Below, piece after piece: positions 9,037 through 15,702 of a stretch of DNA of 64,000 nt. Below the pieces are notes generated by a model that saw only the letters and a program-made list of their open reading frames with translations, was not told where the DNA came from and searched no databases. A program made the translations under genes and the position numbers. Each line of letters starts with the position of its first letter. The first letter of the stretch is position 1. Source of the DNA: Bacillota bacterium (GTDB lineage: Bacteria > Bacillota > Clostridia > Oscillospirales > Acutalibacteraceae); contig JAEZCC010000029.1 in assembly GCA_023412715.1 (NCBI GenBank), positions 6,039-70,038 on the forward strand. The letters run 5' to 3'.

Positions 9037-9504
9037 ATGAACGACGATATCTTGAATCTCGAACAGGCTTCAGAGGTCTTGGGAGTCAGCGAAAAGACGC
9101 TGATCAAGCTGCTGCGGGAAGAACATCTCCCCGCCAGAAAGATCGGCAGGGAATGGCGCTTCAGCCGGGACGCCCTGATCCGCTGGCTCGCCGGCGGAGA
9201 TTCCCTGGATTACATCAATCAGAACGAACGGTATATGGTTTCAAAGGATACGTCCGGGGATACGGCCGGGCTGTTTCGAGCCATGCGGGAAACCCTTTCC
9301 ACCATAAGCGGAAACGGCAACAACGTCCGGGCAGTGCTAAACGATCTCGACCGGGACATTCTGATCCCGAAAAACGCCACGCTCCGCGTCAGCTATAAAC
9401 AGCAGCGGGAAGTCGAAAAGCTCGAGTTCAAGATATACTGGGGCCTGCGCGAGGAAATGCGGCTGGAAGCGAATCAAAAAGCCGAGCTTTCTGACCAGAA
9501 TTGA
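9037..9504 (+). CDS. Excisionase-like helix-turn-helix DNA-binding protein
   Basis: Residues 6-52 (LNLEQASEVLGVSEKTLIKL...IGREWRFSRDALIRWL) form an HTH_17/excisionase-type MerR-like wing-helix used by many small Clostridia regulators. The remaining 100 residues have no recognised domain and contain mixed charged helices. GAGAAGGAGC is upstream of the ATG. The MFS gene starts 16 bases after the stop, so the two are co-transcribed and this protein probably regulates the transporter. No integrase or phage gene is nearby, so a real excisionase role is unlikely. Confidence 0.75.
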   Translation: MNDDILNLEQASEVLGVSEKTLIKLLREEHLPARKIGREWRFSRDALIRWLAGGDSLDYINQNERYMVSKDTSGDTAGLFRAMRETLSTISGNGNNVRAVLNDLDRDILIPKNATLRVSYKQQREVEKLEFKIYWGLREEMRLEANQKAELSDQN

Positions 9505-9520
9505 ACGGGGGTACCGGAAC

Positions 9521-10732
9521 ATGAAGCGGATTTCAAGAAGCTTCGGCCTGATCCTGATGATTGGCTGCTGCGGGGCCCTCGCCATTTTCAGCTCCACCAT
9601 TTCCAAATCGCCGATCCTGCCCATCTTTGCGAAAAGCCTGGGAGCCAACGACGCGCAGACCGGCTGGATCGCTTCGGCCTCCACCGTCCCGGGCATCCTG
9701 GTCAGCTATATCGCCGGGGATCTGGCCGACCGCCTGGGGTACCGGAAAATTCTGATCGGGTCGCTGCTTATCTTTGCCAGCGCCCCGTTTCTGTACCTGT
9801 TGGTGCAAAACCCTCTGGGGCTTGCCGCCGTCCGGTTCTACCACGGCTTTGCGACCGCCGCCTTCGGCCCGGTGGCCATGGCTGCCGTCGCCGCTTTCAG
9901 CAGCCATAATAACATGGGGCAGAATCTGTCCCTCTATTCTTCCGCCACTTTGATCGGCCGCGCCCTCGCGCCGACCGCAGGCGGCAGTCTGTATCAGTTT
10001 TGGGGGACCGGCAGCGTCTACCTGGTTGCCGGTGCCGCCGGCATCCTGGCGCTGGCGGCGGCCGCCTGGTTCTTTCACAGGCCGGGAAAAAACGACGCGG
10101 CACCTGCGGCTCCAAAGGAGGAGCCTCCAAAGGTGCCCTTTCTGCAAAAGCTGTGGAGCGTGATCCGCTACCGTCCACTCCTGCTGGTAGGGCTGCTCGA
10201 CGCCTGCGCCTACTTTGCTTACGGCGCGTTCGAGATGATCTTCCCGCTTTACGCAAAACAGCTTGGGATGCCGCCTTCCGAGATCGGCCTGCTGCTGGGG
10301 ATCGAGCTGGTCGGCATGATCCTGTTCAAGCCTCTGTTCGGGCGGGCTTCGGATCGGTTGGGGCGCCTTCCAATGGTGGTGACCGGCCTGCTGACCTGCG
10401 TTCTTTCCTTTTCTCTTCTGGCCGTGCTGAAATCGACGCTCGCCATGATTCCCCTGATTCTGATCTACGGGCTTGGGTTTGCGCTGATCACGGCGAGCAC
10501 CAGCGCGCTGGCTGCGGACGTCGCCCGGGAAGGGCAGCTTGGCGCTTCGCTTGGCATCCTCAGCACCCTGATGGACGTCGGCCAGACCTTCGGCCCTCCG
10601 GCGGTCGGCGCAATCAGCGACGCGGCCGGCTATGGCATGGGGATCGGCTCATTGGGTATCCTGTTCACGCTGGCGGCGGTGGGATGTGTGATTGCGCTGG
10701 CAGGACAGCGTCGAAGGGCGAGGCTCTCATAG
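9521..10732 (+). CDS. MFS transporter, 12 membrane segments
   Basis: This 403-residue protein shows the major-facilitator motif A as GDLADRLGYRK (about 67-77) and an equivalent loop (GRASDRLGRLP) in the second half, with a hydrophilic central loop near 190-205 rich in Ala/Pro/Glu. GGGGGTACC lies upstream of the ATG. Its homologues belong to the drug-efflux part of the superfamily, so export of small toxic compounds is plausible, but substrate is not readable. It follows the HTH gene in one transcript and ends at a strong terminator. Confidence 0.82.
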   Translation: MKRISRSFGLILMIGCCGALAIFSSTISKSPILPIFAKSLGANDAQTGWIASASTVPGILVSYIAGDLADRLGYRKILIGSLLIFASAPFLYLLVQNPLGLAAVRFYHGFATAAFGPVAMAAVAAFSSHNNMGQNLSLYSSATLIGRALAPTAGGSLYQFWGTGSVYLVAGAAGILALAAAAWFFHRPGKNDAAPAAPKEEPPKVPFLQKLWSVIRYRPLLLVGLLDACAYFAYGAFEMIFPLYAKQLGMPPSEIGLLLGIELVGMILFKPLFGRASDRLGRLPMVVTGLLTCVLSFSLLAVLKSTLAMIPLILIYGLGFALITASTSALAADVAREGQLGASLGILSTLMDVGQTFGPPAVGAISDAAGYGMGIGSLGILFTLAAVGCVIALAGQRRRARLS

Positions 10733-10753
10733 CTGCTTTTCTAAGCGGGAACA

Positions 10754-10795
10754 GCCGGCGGCCCGATGCAATGGGCTGCCGGCCGCTTCTTTTTG
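10754..10795 (+). terminator. Terminator after the MFS gene
   Basis: An 11-bp GC stem (GCCGGCGGCCC / GGGCTGCCGGC) with an 8-base loop is followed by CGCTTCTTTTTG. It separates the MFS gene from the convergent P-type ATPase. Confidence 0.75.
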
Positions 10796-10819
10796 CCAAT
10801 GTACTTTTGAGATGCCGGA

Positions 10820-13222
10820 TCATGCCCGGCGGCTTGCCAGTCTGTCAATCACAAAACTGAAGGCTCTTTCCAGAAGCATGCTGACAAGAGCCAGACACGC
10901 GATAAATGGTAATGTCTGCGGAGGAAGAACTGCAAGCTGGAGAATCGGACGGAACAAAAAGGCCGCCGCGAAAAATCCAGCCGTCATCGTTCCGCACAGA
11001 AAGATGCGTAATTTATTGAAAGGTAAGCACGACTTGTAAACGGCGAGGATCTCAGTAAACCCGACTAAAACATAAAGGACGGTATGGAGAACTGTATTTG
11101 GGAATGAAATTCCAACGGCGGGAGCAAGAAAAAGCACGAGGAAAAAGTCCGCCAAAATGGCCAGGGCGTTCGGAAAAGCTCTTCGCAAAGCAGAGTGCAG
11201 AAACGTTTCCGTTATTTTATGGTTATCCGGTTCAAACGACATGAAAAAGGAGGGGTATCCCTCGATAATCATATCGATCAAAGTGATCTGGAGCGGGATA
11301 AATGGAAAGGGAATGTTCAGAAGCATGCAGGCAATGGACATCAGGACGGAATAAACGGTTTTGACAAAGAATACTCCGGCAACCCGTGTCACGTTGTTGA
11401 CCGCACGCCGGCCTTCGGCCAGCACATTCGGCAAAAAAGTAAAATCCGAATTCAACAGAACCAGCTGGGAAACCTGCCGTGTGGCGTCGCTGCCCTCCGA
11501 CATTGCAATACTGCAGTCTGCCTCCCGCAGAGCCAAAACGTCGTTCACGCCGTCGCCTGTCATCGCAACGGTTTTCCCCTGCTTCTTAAAGGACTGGATC
11601 AGTTTTCTTTTCTGATAGGGAGAGACTCGGCCAAAAACGCTGTAATTTTTTGCCGCCTTATCAATTTGTTCATCCGTTTCACAAGGGGACATATCGACAA
11701 CTGAATCGTACCCTTTCAGGCCCGCAGATTTTGCAATTGCTGAAACGGTAACCGGGTTGTCCCCGGAAATGATTTTAATGTCGACGCCTTCCCTTTCAAA
11801 GAAATCCAGGGTTTTCGCCGCATCCTTTCTGATCGGATCTGAAATGGTCAGAAAAGCCACGGGAGAAAGGGCCGGAAGCTGATCACTTGCGATTGTTTCT
11901 TTCGTAAAGGCCGCCATTAAAATGCGTGCTCCGGAATTTTCTTGCTCTGAAACCTTTGGCGGCAGCGGCCGGCGAGTCAGCCGATCAGGAGCGCCGATTA
12001 CAAGAGTGCCGACATCCTGAAAAGTCATGGCGCTCCATTTTCTCTGGGAAGAAAACGGGACTTTGCAGATGGGGTGAAAGTAGCCGTTTCTGCTGAAATA
12101 TCTATTCAATGCCTGAAAGGTCGCATTGTTGTCATCCGAATTTTTCAGAAAAGACCCTATCAAATCTTCAAATGGGACCGGAAGGGACGCTTCATCAACC
12201 GGATCGACGCTTTGTACAGACATTTTTCCCTCGGTAAGGGTTCCTGTTTTGTCCAGGCACAAGACGTCTACATAGGCAAGCGATTCGAGTGAAAACAGAT
12301 TCTGCACCAGAACTTGTTCCTTCGAGAGCTTGATAACGCCTGTGGCAAGCGTAATGCTGATCAGTAAAACCAGCCCCTTGGGAAGCATTCCCAAAAGCCC
12401 GGCGGATGTGGAAACCACGGCCGGCGCCAGAGCGTCAAAGCGGAAAAAATATGCTTCAACGAACAGCAGAAGCCCGAGCGGTACGATGAAAAAGCCCGTA
12501 AACCGGGTCACCTTCTGCATGGAGCGCAGCAGCCTTGAATTGACGGCTTTATATTTTTTGACGTCGTGAGCAATTTTTGACGCATAATTCTCCAGGCCCA
12601 CATGTTCGACCTGCGCGTAGCATCTTCCGCTCACAACAAAGCTTCCGGACAGAAGATGGTCGTCCGCGTGCTTCAGAACCGGATCCGACTCCCCGGTCAG
12701 CAAGGATTCGTTTACTTCCGCTTCACCATGCAGCACGATAGAATCGACGCAAATTTGTTTTCCCATGTCAAACACGACGACATCGTCCTGAACCAGTTCC
12801 TCAATGGCACAGGCCGCCTCTTTGCCGTCGCGGATCACTGCTGCTTTCGGCATGGTGACGAGCGAAAGCTTCTCAACCAGATTCTTGGCGTGGATCTCTT
12901 GTACGATGCCAATGCAGATGTTCAGAATAATGATGGAGAGAAAAGCAATGTTGGAATATGAATGAACTGCGGCAAGGCAGATTGCGATGATAAAGTTGAA
13001 TAAATTGAAGAGGGTCAGCACATTGCCGCGGATGATCTGGCCGTTCGACTGGGTGATTTTTTCAGGTGTTGAATTTCTCAGCCCGGCCTTTTGCTGAGAC
13101 ATGACCTCCGTTGCCGACAGACCGGTTTCCCAAGAGGGTGAAAACCTTTTGCCAGCGTTTATCCCTCTTCCTTCGGACCGGTTTTCTGCGTGGGGTTTCT
13201 TCCCCGGATTCTTATAATTCAT
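10820..13222 (-). CDS. P-type ATPase, CtpE-like cation pump
   Basis: The 800-residue product has the actuator TGES, the phosphorylation site DKTGTLT, the nucleotide-domain hinge TGDGVNDVLALREAD and SGDNPVT, and about ten membrane segments. The RGNVLTLFNLFN motif after the N-terminal tail is typical of CtpE-like ATPases, several of which move Ca2+. In M4 the usual PEGL reads PKGL; a lysine would replace the glutamate that coordinates Ca2+ in SERCA, although some relatives may share it. The ATG at 13222 is chosen for its AAAGGAG site; an N-terminal extension of 75 polar residues is present. It seems monocistronic. Confidence 0.82.
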   Translation of the reverse strand: MNYKNPGKKPHAENRSEGRGINAGKRFSPSWETGLSATEVMSQQKAGLRNSTPEKITQSNGQIIRGNVLTLFNLFNFIIAICLAAVHSYSNIAFLSIIILNICIGIVQEIHAKNLVEKLSLVTMPKAAVIRDGKEAACAIEELVQDDVVVFDMGKQICVDSIVLHGEAEVNESLLTGESDPVLKHADDHLLSGSFVVSGRCYAQVEHVGLENYASKIAHDVKKYKAVNSRLLRSMQKVTRFTGFFIVPLGLLLFVEAYFFRFDALAPAVVSTSAGLLGMLPKGLVLLISITLATGVIKLSKEQVLVQNLFSLESLAYVDVLCLDKTGTLTEGKMSVQSVDPVDEASLPVPFEDLIGSFLKNSDDNNATFQALNRYFSRNGYFHPICKVPFSSQRKWSAMTFQDVGTLVIGAPDRLTRRPLPPKVSEQENSGARILMAAFTKETIASDQLPALSPVAFLTISDPIRKDAAKTLDFFEREGVDIKIISGDNPVTVSAIAKSAGLKGYDSVVDMSPCETDEQIDKAAKNYSVFGRVSPYQKRKLIQSFKKQGKTVAMTGDGVNDVLALREADCSIAMSEGSDATRQVSQLVLLNSDFTFLPNVLAEGRRAVNNVTRVAGVFFVKTVYSVLMSIACMLLNIPFPFIPLQITLIDMIIEGYPSFFMSFEPDNHKITETFLHSALRRAFPNALAILADFFLVLFLAPAVGISFPNTVLHTVLYVLVGFTEILAVYKSCLPFNKLRIFLCGTMTAGFFAAAFLFRPILQLAVLPPQTLPFIACLALVSMLLERAFSFVIDRLASRRA

Positions 13223-13300
13223 GGATTTGCTCCTTTTAGCACATAAAGAAATGGTCTGCAAGTACGGCGCCGGCCCGAGGTTGGTTCGCGCCCGCTTCTG

Positions 13301-14086
13301 TCAGCGCCTGACGCAGTACAGAGCGATAATAAAGGCGCCGAAGGCAAAACGGTAAACGGTAAAAAGAAGCAGGCTCCGCTTTTTCAGAAAGTCGAGTAAA
13401 AACCGGATGCTTAAGATCCCCACAACCGCGGCGGTCACAACCGCCGTGACGAACGGAAGCATGTCGATCCGCACGCTGGCGAGATCCTTCGCATGGAACA
13501 GGGCGTCGCCGAGAATAATCGGCGTCGAGAGCAGAAACGTAAATTTCGCGATGCTTTCCCGGTCGACGCCGGCCGCCCGCCCGGCAGACATCGTGATGCC
13601 GGAGCGGGAGATTCCGGGCACAATGGCCAGCACCTGCGCAACGCCGACCAGGACGCCTCGTCTGAACCCGATTCTTTCCAGAGAGACATTGCTTTGTCCG
13701 ACTTTATCGCATACATACAAAACGATGCCCATGCCAATGAGAAGGATTCCGATGAGAAGCGGATTTGTAAACAGCGCCATGTACCGGTCCAGGGCGACCC
13801 CCGCCAGAGCGCCGGGGATGGTCGCGATCACAAGGATCCGGAACAGCCTGCCGTCCTGTGTCCGGGGTTCTTTGAAGCCCGCCGTCACCAACCGGACCCA
13901 GTCGTGGAAAAAGAATGCGATGACGGCGACAGCCGTGCCGAAATGCAGCGCCACGTCGAAGACGTTCCCCGGGTTCTGCCAGCCGAAAATCCACGGCAGA
14001 AGCGTCAGATGCGCCGTGCTGGAAACCGGTAGAAATTCGGTAATCCCCTGAACAATCCCATAAATCAACGCTTGAAAAAGATTCAT
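13301..14086 (-). CDS. uppP: Undecaprenyl-diphosphatase
   Basis: A 261-residue BacA/UppP integral membrane phosphatase. The two signature motifs are intact: QGITEFLPVSSTAHL (residues 13-27) with the catalytic Glu, and VPGISRSGITM (about 155-165). It dephosphorylates undecaprenyl diphosphate to recycle the lipid carrier of peptidoglycan synthesis and gives bacitracin tolerance when abundant. GGGGAG lies upstream of the ATG. Its upstream region carries a 21-base element shared with the next gene on the same strand (see 14142-14162 and 14483-14503). Confidence 0.95.
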   Translation of the reverse strand: MNLFQALIYGIVQGITEFLPVSSTAHLTLLPWIFGWQNPGNVFDVALHFGTAVAVIAFFFHDWVRLVTAGFKEPRTQDGRLFRILVIATIPGALAGVALDRYMALFTNPLLIGILLIGMGIVLYVCDKVGQSNVSLERIGFRRGVLVGVAQVLAIVPGISRSGITMSAGRAAGVDRESIAKFTFLLSTPIILGDALFHAKDLASVRIDMLPFVTAVVTAAVVGILSIRFLLDFLKKRSLLLFTVYRFAFGAFIIALYCVRR

Positions 14087-14141
14087 TTGAAGCTCCCCGC
14101 AAGTTTTTGAAACAGCAATGATGTAGATTATGATAAACAGT

Positions 14142-14162
14142 GAAGATTAAAATCCCATTAGA
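14142..14162 (-). repeat. Shared 21-base element, copy upstream of uppP
   Basis: This copy matches 14483-14503 at 19 of 21 positions; on the minus strand it reads TCTAATGGGATTTTAATCTT and begins 56 bases upstream of the uppP start. Its position suggests a common promoter or regulator site. Confidence 0.6.
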
Positions 14163-14212
14163 CCGAGGAATGGGTTCTCACCTGATTCCGGTTCCATGGA
14201 AAAAGAATGATA

Positions 14213-14259
14213 TTTATAAAAATCCGCAGGGAGAATCCATGCGGATCCTCCCTGTGGAT
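14213..14259 (-). terminator. Terminator of the 55-residue gene
   Basis: Seventeen-base arms (14222-14238 and 14243-14259) pair with one mismatch and one G-U pair; on the minus strand T5 follows. Confidence 0.8.
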
Positions 14260-14271
14260 TGTTCAGGCGGT

Positions 14272-14439
14272 TCAGGCGTATCTGTCTAAAATGCTGGAAG
14301 TGGTGCTCTTTGCCTCTCTGGCTTTTTCCGCGGAGCTTTCACTTGCTTCTTCACTGGCGCTGCTCTTTGCACGGACATTCTGGTAAGGATTTACTTGAGG
14401 ATGGTACTGAAGCACGCTTGCACGGCCAATTGCATTCAT
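14272..14439 (-). CDS. Small hypothetical protein, 55 residues
   Basis: A short gene with a strong AAAGGAGGTG site 6 bases before its ATG, an own upstream element and an own terminator. The product starts MNAIGRASVLQYHPQVNPYQ and continues with a Ser/Ala/Glu/Lys-rich helical stretch (SSASEEASESSAEKAREAK) ending ILDRYA. There is no signal peptide or membrane segment. No family was recognised; the composition recalls small soluble spore or stress proteins, but that is only an impression. Expression signals, more than the protein sequence, argue that it is real. Confidence 0.7.
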   Translation of the reverse strand: MNAIGRASVLQYHPQVNPYQNVRAKSSASEEASESSAEKAREAKSTTSSILDRYA

Positions 14440-14482
14440 CGTTTTCACCTCCTTTGCACCACGTCTTGCAATTTTATTCGTC

Positions 14483-14503
14483 GAAAATTAAGATCCCATT
14501 AGA
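14483..14503 (-). repeat. Shared 21-base element, copy upstream of the 55-residue gene
   Basis: On the minus strand it reads TCTAATGGGATCTTAATTTT and lies 44 bases upstream of the small gene's ATG, close to the spacing of the copy before uppP. Confidence 0.6.
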
Positions 14504-14743
14504 AAAAATTGCCTCAGCCGGTCGAATCCGTTCCCGGTTTCCCGCCGGGGGTTGTCCGATACGTGCGTTGACGGATTCCGCTGTTATGAACGACCGGCCG
14601 GTCGATCCAGAGAAGCTTTTCAAAGGGATTGGGCCGCGACCAAAACCCAGGCGGTCCGGAGGCGGGCGGAATATGCCGGAAACGGGTGCGGCCGGATCAC
14701 AGAGGATCCGGCCGCTTTTATCCTGTCATTCAGTTTTTTATGG
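14504..14743. other. Intergenic stretch with one GC-rich hairpin
   Basis: No gene is seen. A perfect 11-bp hairpin (GCGGCCGGATC / GATCCGGCCGC, 14688-14715) followed by TTTTATCC reads as a plus-strand terminator, although no plus-strand gene was identified before it. Confidence 0.45.
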
Positions 14744-15283
14744 TTACGATCCCCTGCACCCATTTTTGGCGTAAAGATAGCTGTACAGAATTCCATGCCG
14801 GATTTCATCGGTGATGATCTCGGTGAGAACATTGATATGGATACGGAGCTGCATGGCATACAGAATTCTGCGGTATTTCTGCACTGCGTTCTGCTCCCCC
14901 AGCAGAGCGCGGGCCAGCCCTTCGCAGTAATGGGCGGGCGGTGTGAACGGTTCGCCCTGAACCTGCGGAGGCACCTTTCCGGTCAGTTCGTAATAGAGCT
15001 GCCGGAAAAGAGCATAGTGGCCGATCTCATTGTCGCGGATGCCGGAAATGATCTGCTGGTCCTCTTTCGAAGGCGCCCGCTCCATCAGCCACGTATAGAA
15101 CATCCTGTCCTCGGCTTCACCGGAAAGCGCCTGCTCGATCAGGGCAAGCGCCCCCTGCAGGTTTTCCGGATATGCGAAGATATTGCCTGTCTGCTGCGCC
15201 GTTCCCGCGGGCGTGGCCGCCGTCTTCCTATAAGGGACGACCTGATCATAAGTGAGATTATCACCGTTGCCGTTGTAATTCAT
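14744..15283 (-). CDS. Ferritin-like domain protein
   Basis: The 179-residue product has a disordered Gly/Thr-rich N-terminus of about 45 residues and then a four-helix ferritin-like/rubrerythrin-like domain with paired acidic and His residues (EDRMFY, DNEIGHYALFRQLY, GEQNAVQKYRRILY, ITDEIRHGILYSYLY). The spaced Glu...ExxH pattern is that of di-metal carboxylate sites. It may bind iron or manganese or be a spore-coat relative of this fold. The start at 15283 is chosen because TCTGGAGATG precedes it; the frame extends 16 codons upstream without a site. It is divergent from the NiCo riboswitch-controlled ATPase. Confidence 0.7.
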   Translation of the reverse strand: MNYNGNGDNLTYDQVVPYRKTAATPAGTAQQTGNIFAYPENLQGALALIEQALSGEAEDRMFYTWLMERAPSKEDQQIISGIRDNEIGHYALFRQLYYELTGKVPPQVQGEPFTPPAHYCEGLARALLGEQNAVQKYRRILYAMQLRIHINVLTEIITDEIRHGILYSYLYAKNGCRGS

Positions 15284-15404
15284 GATTTCATCTCCAGAGC
15301 ATTTTTCTTTATTATATGAATTTTCCGCCAAGCCGGTGTTGAGCGCTGCGGATTTCGTATTGATAAATTTATGGGCCGACAGAAAATTTTTTCCCGGAAT
15401 GCAC

Positions 15405-15434
15405 TTGACAGGCCAGGTTTGTATATGATACGAT
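15405..15434 (+). promoter_or_regulatory. Probable promoter of the riboswitch-ATPase transcript
   Basis: TTGACA (15405-15410), an 18-bp spacer and TACGAT (15429-15434) lie about 40 bases before the aptamer. Confidence 0.6.
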
Positions 15435-15473
15435 ACGCATATCTCTTTGCACTGCGTAAACAGCTACAGTACA

Positions 15474-15598
15474 AACTGAGCAGGCGATGAACTGCGGGGG
15501 TTCCGGAATTCCCGGGGTTTGTGGGGCTGGGCCGTCAACGGCAACAGGTTTTCGTTTACAACCTGTGGGACAGTAATCTGTCCCACAGGTATTTTTAT
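15474..15598 (+). ncRNA. NiCo (czcD) riboswitch with terminator expression platform
   Basis: The conserved junction sequences of the NiCo class are present in order: ACTGAGCAGGC (15475-15485), GGCAACAGG (about 15540-15548) and CTGTGGGACAGT (15563-15574); the outer ACTG pairs with CAGT. The last aptamer stem uses AACAGGTT (15543-15550) with ACCTGT, and the same ACCTGTGGGACAG (15561-15573) is the 5' arm of a perfect 13-bp terminator with CTGTCCCACAGGT (15578-15590) followed by ATTTTTAT. The two folds exclude each other, so metal binding should prevent termination and switch the downstream pump on. Published work describes Ni2+/Co2+ sensing, and possibly Fe2+, for this class. Confidence 0.92.
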
Positions 15599-15702
15599 AC
15601 CCGTTTTTAGGGACATCGGCTGATTGCTGCAATGCCATAGAGCTATCGTACAAACGCCTGAAAATGGCGGATGGGTGCTGCAACCCAGGGAGGTAACTCG
15701 CT

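Noticed and set aside
9037..9504. Excisionase gene as a sign of an integrated element
   Set aside because: No integrase, att repeat or phage gene nearby; the HTH is the general type found in many chromosomal regulators and it is coupled to an MFS gene.
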